Of a stretch of 64,000 nucleotides of DNA, positions 17,031 to 25,777 are shown piece by piece (positions within the stretch are counted from its first letter, which is position 1; each line of letters opens with the position of its first letter). A program made the translations under genes and the position numbers. The notes beneath the pieces were generated by a model. It made no database searches. It saw only the letters and a program-made list of their open reading frames with translations, and was not told the DNA's origin. The DNA is from Methylopila capsulata (GTDB taxonomy: Bacteria; Pseudomonadota; Alphaproteobacteria; Rhizobiales; Methylopilaceae), in the NCBI RefSeq assembly GCF_016907975.1, contig NZ_JAFBCY010000002.1:186001-250000 (forward strand), read 5' to 3'.

Positions 17031-17930
17031 ATGTTCGAGTTCACCCATCTGCGCTGTTTCGTGGCGGTGGCCGAGGAGCTGCATTTCGGGCGCGCGGCGC
17101 GGCGGCTGAACATGACGCAGCCGCCCCTCAGCCGTCAGATCCAGCTGCTTGAGCACCTGCTCGAGGCGAAGCTGTTCGAGCGCTCGAACCGACGGGTGGC
17201 CCTCACTCCCTCGGGCCGGGCCTTCCTGCCGGAGGCGCGCCGCCTGCTGCAGCTCGCCGAAGGCGCGGCGATGTCGATCCGGCGCATCGGCGTGGGCGAG
17301 GCCGGGACCGTGACGATCGGCTTCACCGCCGCCTCCGGCTACGACTTCCTGCCCCGCATCGTGCGCGAGCTGCGCGCCGAGCTTGCGAACATCGACCTCG
17401 TGCTGCGCGAGGCCGTGACCTCGGCGCAGCTCGACGCCCTCGCCTCCGGCCGCCTCGACATCGCGCTGGTGCGGCCGCCGGTCCGCCGCGCGACCTTCCG
17501 CTCGCGGATCGTGCTGCGGGAGCCGATGATCCTCGCGCTGCCCGCCGGCCACCCCATGGCCGAGCGCGAGGTGATCGACCTGCACGACCTCGGCGACGAG
17601 CCGGTGATCAGCTACTCGCCATTCGAGGCGCGCTACTTCCACGACCTTGTGCTCAGCCTGTTCGGCGCGGCCGGCGTGCAGCCGACGATCACCCAGCACG
17701 TCAGCCAGATCCATTCGGTGCTGGCGCTGGTCCGCATCGGCCTCGGCCTCGCGCTGGTGCCGGAGGCGGCGGCGAAGCTGCGGTTCGACGGCGTCGTCCA
17801 CCGCCCGATCCGATCCCCCGGCGGAGGCATGGCGCAGCTCGCGGCGGTCTGGAGAACCGACCAGGAAAACCCCGCCGCGGAGCGCGCGCTCGAGGTGATC
17901 CTGCGCCAGGCGCCCCCGCTCGACGGCTGA
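17031..17930 (+). CDS. LysR-family transcriptional regulator of the aldarate region
   Basis: 299 aa. The N-terminal winged helix is canonical (FVAVAEELHFGRAARRLNMTQPPLSRQI, residues 10-37 in two parts, then LFERSNRRVALTPSG). A periplasmic-binding-like effector domain follows. It is divergent from one TctC receptor gene and upstream of a TctC-TctB-TctA operon, with GATGC half-sites at both ends. It most likely activates both transporter units in response to an aldarate or intermediate; the ligand is inferred only. Confidence 0.9.
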   Translation: MFEFTHLRCFVAVAEELHFGRAARRLNMTQPPLSRQIQLLEHLLEAKLFERSNRRVALTPSGRAFLPEARRLLQLAEGAAMSIRRIGVGEAGTVTIGFTAASGYDFLPRIVRELRAELANIDLVLREAVTSAQLDALASGRLDIALVRPPVRRATFRSRIVLREPMILALPAGHPMAEREVIDLHDLGDEPVISYSPFEARYFHDLVLSLFGAAGVQPTITQHVSQIHSVLALVRIGLGLALVPEAAAKLRFDGVVHRPIRSPGGGMAQLAAVWRTDQENPAAERALEVILRQAPPLDG

Positions 17931-17932
17931 AC

Positions 17933-17958
17933 GATGCGCAGGCGACATCAATCGATGC
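17933..17958 (+). promoter_or_regulatory. Candidate LysR sites upstream of tctCBA
   Basis: GATGC (17933-17937), CATC (17946-17949) and GATGC (17954-17958) repeat the half-site seen upstream of the LysR gene. They lie about 85-110 bp before the second receptor gene, a normal place for LysR activation. Confidence 0.45.
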
Positions 17959-18042
17959 CGTGTTTGTCTTGGACAGCAACGACGCGCGCTGGGACCCTCG
18001 CCTCCAAATAACCCGCGCAAAGCGGATCCAAGGAGGACTCCC

Positions 18043-19041
18043 ATGACGTTCGCAGCGACGCCGCTCACCCGCCGCATCGCGCTCGGCCTCGCCGGCGCGG
18101 CCCTTCTCGGCGTCACCGCCGCAGCGCCAGCCGCGGCGCAGACCTTCGATCGACCGGTCCGCCTCATCGTGCCCTACGCGCCGGGCGGCACCTCGGACAC
18201 CCTCGCCCGGATCATCGCCCCGCTCCTGCAGGAGAAGGTCGGCCAGCCGGTCGTGGTCGAGAACAAGCCGGGCGCGGCGGGAAACATCGGCGCCGACGCC
18301 GTCGCCAAGGCCGACAAGGACGGGCAGACCTACCTGCTGACCGACGTCGGCACCGTGGCCTCGGCCCCGGGCCTGTTCGCCGACCTCACCTACAAGCCGC
18401 TCGAGGACCTCGCGCCGGTGACGATGGTGATGTTCTCGCCCTATGTGCTCGCGGTCAGCCCGAAGCTCGAGGGCGTGACCGACGTCGCGAGCCTTCTCGC
18501 CTACGCCAAGGCCAACCCCGGCAAGCTCGCGGTCGCGAACTCAGGCATCGGCGGCGTCAACCACATCACCGCCGTCGCGCTCGCGAAGGAGCTCGGCATC
18601 CAGTGGAAGACCGTGCCCTACAAGGGCGGGGCGGCCGCGACCCAGGCCGTGGTCTCCGGCGAGAGCAAGGTGATCATCAACGGCGCCACCGCGACGCTGC
18701 CCTTCGTGACCAACGGCCAGCTCAAGGGCCTCGCGGTGACGGGCGACGAGCGGGTCGCCGCCGCGCCGGAGCTCCCGACCTTCAAGGAGGCGAAGCTGCC
18801 GCAGCCCGACGTCGGCTCGTGGCAGGGCCTGCTGACCACCGCCGGCTCGCCGCCGGAGAAGATCGCCGCGGTGAACGCCGCGGTGAACGAGGCGCTGAAG
18901 CGCCCCGAGGTGATCGAGCGCATCAAGCAGCAGGGCGGCCGCGTAGTCGGCGGACCGGCGGACGACCTCAAGACCTGGCTCGCGACCAACACCGAGAGCT
19001 GGGGCAAGATCATCGCCGACGCCGGGATCAAGGGCCAGTGA
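18043..19041 (+). CDS. tctC: TctC/Bug substrate-binding protein, first gene of TTT operon
   Basis: 332 aa with a signal peptide that includes TRRIALGLAGAALLG and ends AAAQ near residue 33; the twin arginine could allow Tat export. Family blocks RLIVPYAPGGTSDTLARI, ENKPGAAGNIGADAVA and VPYKGGAAATQAVVSGE are present. It is followed after four bases by tctB, then tctA, so this is the dedicated periplasmic receptor of the transporter. The nearby dehydratases make glucarate or galactarate a likely cargo. Confidence 0.92.
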   Translation: MTFAATPLTRRIALGLAGAALLGVTAAAPAAAQTFDRPVRLIVPYAPGGTSDTLARIIAPLLQEKVGQPVVVENKPGAAGNIGADAVAKADKDGQTYLLTDVGTVASAPGLFADLTYKPLEDLAPVTMVMFSPYVLAVSPKLEGVTDVASLLAYAKANPGKLAVANSGIGGVNHITAVALAKELGIQWKTVPYKGGAAATQAVVSGESKVIINGATATLPFVTNGQLKGLAVTGDERVAAAPELPTFKEAKLPQPDVGSWQGLLTTAGSPPEKIAAVNAAVNEALKRPEVIERIKQQGGRVVGGPADDLKTWLATNTESWGKIIADAGIKGQ

Positions 19042-19045
19042 GGCC

Positions 19046-19492
19046 GTGACCTCCCGCTTCGACCTGCAGGACGCGCTGTTCGGCGTCTTCCTCATCGCCG
19101 TCGCCGCGCTCGTGTTCTACGCGACGCGGACGCTGAGCTTCGGTTCGCCGGCGGACATGGGGCCGGGCTTCATGCCGCGGGCGCTGGCCGGGATCGCGAT
19201 GGCCTTCGGCCTGTTCTTCGCCGCGCGCGGCTTCAGCCGCGGCGGCGAGCCGATCGAGCGTCCGCGCCTGCGCCCCTTCGTGGCGGTGCTCGGCGCGATC
19301 GCGGCCTTCGCCCTGCTTGGGCTGAAGGCGGGCCTCGCGGTCGCCGCCGTCGCGACGGTGCTGGTCGCCGCCGCCGGCAGCGACGAGACCCGGCCCGTGG
19401 AAGCGATCCTGTTCGCGATCGCTCTGGCTGCGGCCTCCGTGCTGCTGTTCGTGACGGCGTTGGCGCTCCCCATTCCCGCCTGGCCCTGGTGA
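19046..19492 (+). CDS. tctB: TctB small membrane subunit of TTT transporter
   Basis: 148 aa, GTG start four bases after the receptor stop. Four hydrophobic segments (about residues 9-27, 44-62, 79-110 and 120-140) and the GPGFMPRALA motif near residue 38 fit TctB. It partners TctA in sodium- or proton-driven uptake. Confidence 0.9.
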   Translation: MTSRFDLQDALFGVFLIAVAALVFYATRTLSFGSPADMGPGFMPRALAGIAMAFGLFFAARGFSRGGEPIERPRLRPFVAVLGAIAAFALLGLKAGLAVAAVATVLVAAAGSDETRPVEAILFAIALAAASVLLFVTALALPIPAWPW

Positions 19493-19496
19493 CGGC

Positions 19497-20996
19497 ATGG
19501 AGCTTTTCGACAGCCTGTTCCTCGGCCTTCAGGTCGCGGTCGAGCCGCAGAACCTGCTCTACTGCCTGTTCGGCGTCCTGATCGGCACCGCGATCGGCGT
19601 GCTGCCCGGCATCGGGCCGATCCCGACCGTCGCGCTGCTGCTGCCCTTCACCTTCGGGCTGGAGCCGGCGACCGCCTTCATCATGCTGGCCGGCATCTTC
19701 TACGGCGCGCAGTACGGCGGCTCGACCACGGCGATCCTGGTCAACGTGCCGGGCGAGACCTCGTCGGTCGTCACCTGCATCGACGGCCACCAGATGGCGA
19801 AGAAGGGCCGCGCCGGCCACGCGCTCGCGATCGCCGCGCTCTCCTCCTTCTTCGCCGGCACCGTGGCGACCATCGTCATCGCGCTGCTCGCGATCCCGCT
19901 CGCCGCGCTGGCGCTCAAGTTCACGGCGGTGGAGTACTTCTCCCTGCTGGTGCTCGGCCTGATCGCCGCGGTCGTGCTCGCCCACGGCTCGGTCGCCAAG
20001 GCGCTCGCCATGATCGTGCTGGGGCTGATCCTCGGGATCGTCGGCATCGACGTCTCTTCCGGCGCCTCGCGCATGACCTTCGGCATCCCGAACCTCGCGG
20101 ACGGGCTGGATTTCGTCCCCGTCGCCATGGGGCTGTTCGGCCTCGGCGAGATCATCGCGAACCTCGAGCGGTCGCCCGAACGCCGCGTGGTGGCGCAGAA
20201 GGTCGGCAGCCTGATGCCGAGCTGGGCGGATCTCCGCCAGGCCTTCCCCGCCATGGCGCGGGGCACCGCGATCGGCTCGTTCCTCGGCGTGCTGCCCGGC
20301 GGCGGCGCGGCGCTGCCGCCCTTCACGGCTTACGCGCTGGAGAAGAAGTTCGCGAAGGATCCCTCGCGCTTCGGCCACGGCGCGATCGAGGGCGTGGCGG
20401 GGCCGGAGGCGGCCAACAACGCCGGCGCGCAGACCAGCTTCATCCCGCTGCTGACGCTGGGCATCCCGTCGAACGCGCTGATGGCGCTGATGATCGGCGC
20501 GCTGATGATGCACGGCATCCAACCCGGCCCGCAGATCATGACCGAGCAGCCGGCGCTGGTCTGGGGCCTGATCGCCAGCATGTGGACCGGCAACCTGATG
20601 CTGCTGGTCATCAACCTGCCGATGATCGGCATCTGGATCTCGATGCTGAAGATCCCCTACCGGCTGATGTTCCCGGCGATCGTGCTGTTCTGCTGCATCG
20701 GCGCCTACGGCATCTCGAACTCGATGTTCAACGTCTGGCTGATGCTGGGCTGCGCGGCGATCGGCTACTTCTTCATCAAGGTCGGCGTGGAGCCCGCGCC
20801 GCTGCTGCTCGGCCTCGTGCTCGGACCACAGCTCGAGGAGAACTTCCGCCGCGCCATGCTATTGGCCGACGGCGACGTGACCGTGTTCGTCACCTCGCCG
20901 ATCAGCGCCGTGATCCTCGCCATCGTCGCCCTGCTGCTGATCGCGATGTGCTCGCCGAAGATCGCCCGCAAGCGCGAAGAGGCGCTGGTGGAGTAG
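19497..20996 (+). CDS. tctA: TctA large membrane subunit of TTT transporter
   Basis: 499 aa, about 11-12 hydrophobic segments. The two conserved TctA motifs are visible: GVLPGIGPIPTVALLLPFTF near residue 37 and GVLPGGGAALPPFTAYALEK near 263. The sequence AQYGGSTTAILVNVPGE near 75 is also diagnostic. It starts four bases after tctB. This is the translocation subunit of the TctC-B-A system. Confidence 0.94.
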   Translation: MELFDSLFLGLQVAVEPQNLLYCLFGVLIGTAIGVLPGIGPIPTVALLLPFTFGLEPATAFIMLAGIFYGAQYGGSTTAILVNVPGETSSVVTCIDGHQMAKKGRAGHALAIAALSSFFAGTVATIVIALLAIPLAALALKFTAVEYFSLLVLGLIAAVVLAHGSVAKALAMIVLGLILGIVGIDVSSGASRMTFGIPNLADGLDFVPVAMGLFGLGEIIANLERSPERRVVAQKVGSLMPSWADLRQAFPAMARGTAIGSFLGVLPGGGAALPPFTAYALEKKFAKDPSRFGHGAIEGVAGPEAANNAGAQTSFIPLLTLGIPSNALMALMIGALMMHGIQPGPQIMTEQPALVWGLIASMWTGNLMLLVINLPMIGIWISMLKIPYRLMFPAIVLFCCIGAYGISNSMFNVWLMLGCAAIGYFFIKVGVEPAPLLLGLVLGPQLEENFRRAMLLADGDVTVFVTSPISAVILAIVALLLIAMCSPKIARKREEALVE

Positions 20997-21030
20997 GGGC
21001 TGGCTTTGACGGCCTCTCCGCCCCGACGGC

Positions 21031-21128
21031 TATACGGATATGCGCATAATTTATTTTTATACGCATATCCGTATAATATATTCTTATACGCTAAAGCGCA
21101 TATTGTTGTTTTATGCGTTATCGCGTAT
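21031..21128 (+). promoter_or_regulatory. hipBA promoter with operator array
   Basis: This AT-rich stretch holds a 14-bp perfect inverted repeat: TATACGGATATGCG (21031-21044) and CGCATATCCGTATA (21062-21075). Two more imperfect dyads follow: TATACGC-N4-GCGCATA (21085-21102) and TATGCG-N4-CGCGTA (21112-21127). A perfect -10 box TATAAT (21072-21077) overlaps the right arm, so occupancy would block transcription. The first repeat also contains GGATA and TATCC, the element of HipB operators in enterobacteria. Confidence 0.75.
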
Positions 21129-21138
21129 GCTCTCGGCT

Positions 21139-21387
21139 ATGGCCGAAGACATCGCCCGCACGGAAGAACAGCTCGGCTCGATCCTGAGGCGGCGTCGCCG
21201 AGCCGCTGGCCTGACGCAAAGCGCTCTCGGCGAACGGGTCCACCTTCGGCAGGCGACGATCTCGCGGCTCGAGGCCGGGGAGCCCGCGGTTCAGCTCCAG
21301 ACGGTCATGGAAGTGTTGAGCGCACTTGGGCTCGAAGTCGTCGTGCGCCCGCGCTCGACCACGAAAAGCATCGTGGACCTGTTCTGA
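21139..21387 (+). CDS. hipB: HipB-like antitoxin, XRE-family repressor
   Basis: 82 aa. The helix-turn-helix is LTQSALGERVHLRQATISRLE, about residues 25-45 read in two parts, and the C-terminal strand LEVVVRPR is the HipB dimer strand. HipB binds the HipA kinase and represses the operon. The start could be the ATG at 21139 or at 21127; neither has a ribosome site, so a leaderless or weakly translated mRNA is possible. Its stop overlaps the hipA start (TGATG). The upstream dyads are its probable operators. Confidence 0.85.
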   Translation: MAEDIARTEEQLGSILRRRRRAAGLTQSALGERVHLRQATISRLEAGEPAVQLQTVMEVLSALGLEVVVRPRSTTKSIVDLF

Positions 21388-22691
21388 TGGCGCGGCGCCC
21401 CGCCAGTGTTCCGCTCAACGTCTTTCTAAACAGCCGGCATGTGGGTGTGCTGCGGCGGGAGCCGAGCGGCGCGATCGAGTTTCGCTACGCGCAGAGCTGG
21501 CTGGAGTGGGAGGCAGCCTTCCCCATCTCGCGCTCGCTCCTGCTGCGCGAGGACCGCTACGTCGGCGACGCGGTCTCAAACGTCTTCGACAACCTGCTCC
21601 CGGACAGCCTCGCGCTACGGACACGCATCGCCGAGCGCGTCGGCGCGACTGGGATCGACGCGTACAGCCTGCTCCGATCGCTCGGCCGCGACTGCGTCGG
21701 CGCGTTGCAGTTCCTGCCCGATGGCGAGGATCCTGGTCCGGCAGGCGAGGTTCATGCCGAGCCCATGACCGAAGACGACGTCGCCCGGCTTGTCGCCAAT
21801 CTGGGGCAGGCGCCGCTGGGTGTCGGCCCGGACGGGGATTTCCGCATCTCGCTGGCCGGCGCGCAGGAGAAGACGGCGCTGCTGCGCATCCGGGACAAGT
21901 GGTTCAAGCCCGTGGGCGCCACGGCGACCACGCACATCCTGAAGCCCGAGATCGGCCCGAGGACGCTTGGCGTCGACTTTCCCCACAGCGTCGAGAACGA
22001 GCATTTCTGCCTCAGGCTCATGGCCGCGTTCGGCCTTCCCGTCGCCGAAACCGAGATCGCCGAGTTCGGCGGACGGCGCACGCTGGTCGTCCAGCGGTTC
22101 GACCGCTACTGGCGCAGCGACGGAAAGCTCCTTCGCCTGCCGCAGGAGGACATCTGCCAGGCGCTCTCCGTGCCCCAGACGCTCAAGTACCAATCCGAGG
22201 GTGGGCCGGGCGCGGCGCAGGTCGTCGACCTGATGAAGGCGAGCGACACGCCGCAGGACGACGTCGCAACGTTCCTGCGGGCGCTGGTCGCCTTCTGGCT
22301 GATAGGCGCGACGGACGGCCACGCGAAGAACTTCAGCATCTTCCTCGCGCCGGGCGGGCGTTTCCGCATGACGCCGCTCTACGACGTGCTGACAGCTCAG
22401 CCGACAGTAGACGCGGGTCTCATCACACGGAACCAGTTCAAGCTCGCGATGTCCGCCGGCAAGAGCCGCCACTACCGCATCGACACCATCGCCCCGCGGC
22501 ATTTCTTGGAGACCGCGACGGAAGCCGGCGTCGGCGGCTCCATCATGCGCGCGATCCTCGACGATCTCGCGGAGAACGCCCTGCGCCTCGCGACCGAGGT
22601 CGTCGACAAACTCCCCGCAGGCTTTCCGGAAGAGCTGACCGCGTCGGTGCTGAGCGCGATCCGACGCCGCGCGGACCTGCTGTCCGTCTGA
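21387..22691 (+). CDS. hipA: HipA serine/threonine kinase toxin
   Basis: 434 aa, close to E. coli HipA (440 aa). Every key element is intact: autophosphorylation Ser S155 in FRISLAGAQEKTA, catalytic D310 in GATDGHAKNFS, and metal-binding D333 in LYDVL. Enterobacterial HipA inactivates glutamyl-tRNA synthetase by phosphorylation and induces dormancy; the target here is not known. Translation is coupled to hipB. The module sits between the TTT operon and the dehydratase genes and looks like an insertion into the aldarate region. Confidence 0.93.
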   Translation: MARRPASVPLNVFLNSRHVGVLRREPSGAIEFRYAQSWLEWEAAFPISRSLLLREDRYVGDAVSNVFDNLLPDSLALRTRIAERVGATGIDAYSLLRSLGRDCVGALQFLPDGEDPGPAGEVHAEPMTEDDVARLVANLGQAPLGVGPDGDFRISLAGAQEKTALLRIRDKWFKPVGATATTHILKPEIGPRTLGVDFPHSVENEHFCLRLMAAFGLPVAETEIAEFGGRRTLVVQRFDRYWRSDGKLLRLPQEDICQALSVPQTLKYQSEGGPGAAQVVDLMKASDTPQDDVATFLRALVAFWLIGATDGHAKNFSIFLAPGGRFRMTPLYDVLTAQPTVDAGLITRNQFKLAMSAGKSRHYRIDTIAPRHFLETATEAGVGGSIMRAILDDLAENALRLATEVVDKLPAGFPEELTASVLSAIRRRADLLSV

Positions 22692-22705
22692 GAAGTCCGC
22701 TCCTC

Positions 22706-23902
22706 TCACCCCCGCTTCCCCTCCTCATGCGTCGCGACCGTCCAGGCGCGGGCCTGGTCGCTGATGGTGAAGCCGAGGCCGGGGCGGTTCGGCACCACCA
22801 TGCGGCCGTCGCGGATCTCGAGCGTCTCGTCGAACAGCGGCTCCAGCCAGTCGAAGTGCTCCACCCACGGCTCGCGCGGGTAGGCGGCGCAGAGGTGGAG
22901 GTGGATCTCCATGGCGAAATGGGGCGCCATCTTGAGGCCCTTGAAGTCGGCGAGCGCCATGATCTTCAGGAACTGGGTGATGCCGCCCACCCGTCCGGCG
23001 TCCGGCTGAATGAAGTCGACCGAGTCGTTGCGGATGAGTTCAAAATGCTCGGCGACGGAGGTCAGCATCTCGCCGGTCGCGATCGGCGTGTCGAGGGCGG
23101 CGGCGAGCCGGGCGTGCCCCTCCGCGTCGTAGGCGTCGAGCGGCTCCTCGATCCAGAACAGGTTCATGGGCTCGAGCGCGCGGCCGACGCGGGCTGCGGT
23201 CGGGCGGTCCCACTGCTGGTTGGCGTCGACCGCGACGGGGAAGGCGTCGCCGAGCAGCTTGCGCACGGCCTCCACGCGGGCGAGGTCCACCATCGGGTCG
23301 GGCTGGCCGACCTTGATCTTCACGCCGCCGATGCCCTTGTCCTTCAGGCGGGCGCAGCTCTCCAGCACCTCCTCGATCGGCGACGACAGGAAGCCGCCTG
23401 AGGTGTTGTAGGCGCGCACGGAGTCCCGGTGGGCGCCGAGGAGCTTGGCGAGCGGCAGGTTCGCGCGCCTGGCCTTCATGTCCCAGAGCGCGATGTCCAT
23501 GGCGGCGATCGCCTGGACCGCCAGCCCTGAGCGGCCGACCGAGGCGCCGGCCCAGCAGAGCTTCTCCCAGAGGCGCGCGATGTCGTTCGGGTCCTCGCCA
23601 ATGAGGTTGTTCGCGATCTCCTTGGCGTGGGCGAACATGCCCGGCCCGCCGGCGCGCTTCGAATAGCTGAAGCCGTGGCCGAAGGCGCCGTTGGCGCTCT
23701 CGATCTCGCAGAACAGGATCGCGACCTCGGTCAGCGGCTTCTGCCGCCCGGTCAGCACCTTGGCGTCGCTGATCGGGGTTTTGAGCGGCAGGACGGCAAG
23801 CGAGAGCTTCACCCAGGCGATGCGGTCGGTGGTGGCTTCGCCGGGCGCGAGGCGCGCCATCAGCGGGTTTGCGGCGATCGTCGCGGGCGTCGGGGCGGTC
23901 AT
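22706..23902 (-). CDS. L-talarate/galactarate dehydratase (enolase superfamily)
   Basis: 398 aa. All active-site residues fall at the numbers I recall for the Salmonella enzyme: K195 and K197 (KIKVG), D226 and N228 (DANQQ), E252, E278 (ATGEML) and H328 (APHFAMEIH). The reaction is loss of water from galactarate (or L-talarate) to 5-keto-4-deoxyglucarate. The start at 23902 has GAGGAGA upstream. It is convergent with hipA and divergent from gudD, so one control region of about 450 bp serves both dehydratases. Confidence 0.92.
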   Translation of the reverse strand: MTAPTPATIAANPLMARLAPGEATTDRIAWVKLSLAVLPLKTPISDAKVLTGRQKPLTEVAILFCEIESANGAFGHGFSYSKRAGGPGMFAHAKEIANNLIGEDPNDIARLWEKLCWAGASVGRSGLAVQAIAAMDIALWDMKARRANLPLAKLLGAHRDSVRAYNTSGGFLSSPIEEVLESCARLKDKGIGGVKIKVGQPDPMVDLARVEAVRKLLGDAFPVAVDANQQWDRPTAARVGRALEPMNLFWIEEPLDAYDAEGHARLAAALDTPIATGEMLTSVAEHFELIRNDSVDFIQPDAGRVGGITQFLKIMALADFKGLKMAPHFAMEIHLHLCAAYPREPWVEHFDWLEPLFDETLEIRDGRMVVPNRPGLGFTISDQARAWTVATHEEGKRG

Positions 23903-24353
23903 GGGCGGTCTCCTCGGGTTGAGGCCGCCGTTCGCGCGCGGCCGTCTTGGCGTCGCGCTGAGGGGGACGCGACGATAGCCATACCGCGTCCTGGCGCGCC
24001 TCTTTGATCCAGAGCGCGCATCGGTTCATGCGAGGTTTGACTTCATGCGGTGGGGCATCGACGGCGTCGCTGTCTCCCCTCCCCCCTGCGGGAAGGGGTA
24101 GGGGGTGGGGGTGGTTCCGGATAAGCCGGAGTTGGAAGAAGCAGCGCTCGACGCCGAACGTCGGCGTTCGATGTGCGCCACCGCCACCCCCGCTCTCCCC
24201 ACGAGGGGGAGAGAGCGCGTCGCGGCTTCATTACCGCCTGCACGATGCCCATGACGCATCGAACCATTCCCTCTTTGGCTTGGACCGGCATCGTCGCCGA
24301 GGCTTAACGTCGGCCTCGCACCGGCCGCCAGACGCCGGATCGAGGGAGTCGAG
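23903..24353. other. 451-bp intergenic region with pyrimidine-rich palindromic repeats
   Basis: No gene is supported here. The region carries promoters for two divergent dehydratase genes. It also contains C/G-run repeats at 24073-24112 and an imperfect hairpin at 24191-24217 (CGCTCTCCCC / GGGGGAGAGAGCG), plus a 7-bp dyad ACGCCGA-N3-TCGGCGT at 24151-24167. These resemble dispersed intergenic repeats common in alphaproteobacteria; a related perfect copy occurs at 26580-26608. Confidence 0.6.
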
Positions 24354-25688
24354 ATGTCCGGACCGAGCGACACGCCCGTCGTCACCGAAATGCGCGTCGT
24401 GCCGGTCGCCGGCCACGACAGCATGCTGATGAACCTGAGCGGCGCGCACGGCCCGTTCTTCACCCGCAACCTCGTCGCGCTCACCGACAGCGCCGGGCAC
24501 ACCGGCCTCGGCGAGGTGCCCGGCGGCGAGCGCATCCGCCAGACGCTGGAGGACGCGCGCGAACTGATCGTCGGCAAGCCCATCGGAAGCTGGAACGGCG
24601 TGCTGAACGTCATGCGCGCGGCCTTCGCCGACCGGGATTCGGGCGGCCGCGGCCTGCAGACCTTCGACCTGCGCATCACGATCCACGCCGTGACGGCGAT
24701 CGAAAGCGCCTTCCTCGACCTCCTCGGCCAACATCTGAACGTGCCCGTCGCGGCGCTGCTCGGCGAGGGCCAGCAGCGCGACGCCGTCGAGATGCTCGGC
24801 TACCTCTTCTACGTCGGCCCCTCCGACCGGACGCCCCTGCCCTACCGGCGCGCGGCGAGCGGCGACGGCTGGATGCGCCTGCGCGACGAGGAGGCGATGA
24901 CGCCCGACGCCATTGCGCGGCTCGCGGAAGCAGCCCACGCGCGGTACGGCTTCAACGACTTCAAGCTGAAGGGCGGCGTGTTCGCGGGCGAGGACGAGAT
25001 CGCCGCCGTCACTGCGATCAAGCAGCGCTTCCCCGACGCGCGCGTGACGCTGGATCCCAACGGCGCCTGGTCGCTGAAGGAGGCGGTCCGCGTCTGCAAG
25101 GGCCAGGGCCACATCCTCGCCTACGCCGAAGACCCCTGCGGCGCGGAAGAGGGCTTCTCGGGCCGCGAGATCATGGCCGAGTTCCGCCGCGAGACCGGCC
25201 TGCCGACCGCGACCAACATGATCGCCACCGACTGGCGGCAGATGCGGCACGCGATCCAGCTCGGCTCGGTCGACATCCCGCTCGCCGACCCGCACTTCTG
25301 GACGCTCGCGGGCTCGGTGCGCGTCGCCCAGCTCTGCCGCGACCACGACCTCACCTGGGGCTCGCACTCGAACAACCACTTCGACGTCTCGCTCGCCATG
25401 TTCACCCACTGCGCCGCCGCGGCGCCGGGCCGGGTGACCGCGATCGACACCCACTGGATCTGGCAGGACGGCGAGCGGCTGACCAAGGAGCCGCTGCAGA
25501 TCAAGGGCGGCCTTGTGGCCGTGCCGGAGCGGCCGGGCCTCGGGATCGAGATCGACTGGGCCGAGGTCGAAAAGCATCACGAGCTCTACAAGACCCACGG
25601 CCTCGGCGCCCGCGACGACGCGGCGGCGATGCAGCACCTCATCCCCGGCTGGACCTTCGACAACAAGCGCCCCGCAATGGTGCGCTGA
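24354..25688 (+). CDS. gudD: Glucarate dehydratase
   Basis: 444 aa, the usual size for GudD. Enolase-superfamily residues are in place: K204 and K206 (DFKLKGG), D234 and N236 (LDPNGAW), N288 (ATNMIATDW), D312 and H338 (GSHSNNHFD). It dehydrates D-glucarate to 5-keto-4-deoxyglucarate in the cytoplasm. A palindromic repeat separates it from the aldolase gene downstream, but all three genes gudD-garL-garR run the same way. Confidence 0.95.
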   Translation: MSGPSDTPVVTEMRVVPVAGHDSMLMNLSGAHGPFFTRNLVALTDSAGHTGLGEVPGGERIRQTLEDARELIVGKPIGSWNGVLNVMRAAFADRDSGGRGLQTFDLRITIHAVTAIESAFLDLLGQHLNVPVAALLGEGQQRDAVEMLGYLFYVGPSDRTPLPYRRAASGDGWMRLRDEEAMTPDAIARLAEAAHARYGFNDFKLKGGVFAGEDEIAAVTAIKQRFPDARVTLDPNGAWSLKEAVRVCKGQGHILAYAEDPCGAEEGFSGREIMAEFRRETGLPTATNMIATDWRQMRHAIQLGSVDIPLADPHFWTLAGSVRVAQLCRDHDLTWGSHSNNHFDVSLAMFTHCAAAAPGRVTAIDTHWIWQDGERLTKEPLQIKGGLVAVPERPGLGIEIDWAEVEKHHELYKTHGLGARDDAAAMQHLIPGWTFDNKRPAMVR

Positions 25689-25703
25689 CCCATGCGCGCA
25701 CTT

Positions 25704-25734
25704 CCGTCATGCCCGGCTTCCCCGGGCGTGACGG
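25704..25734. repeat. REP-like palindrome between gudD and garL
   Basis: CCGTCATGCCCGG (25704-25716) and CCGGGCGTGACGG (25722-25734) form a 13-bp stem with one mismatch and a five-base loop. The GTCATGCCCGG core is a widespread intergenic palindrome type in this group. Confidence 0.6.
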
Positions 25735-25777
25735 CGAAACTCCGAAAAGCCGAAAGAAATCAGAAGGGCGAAGCGCG

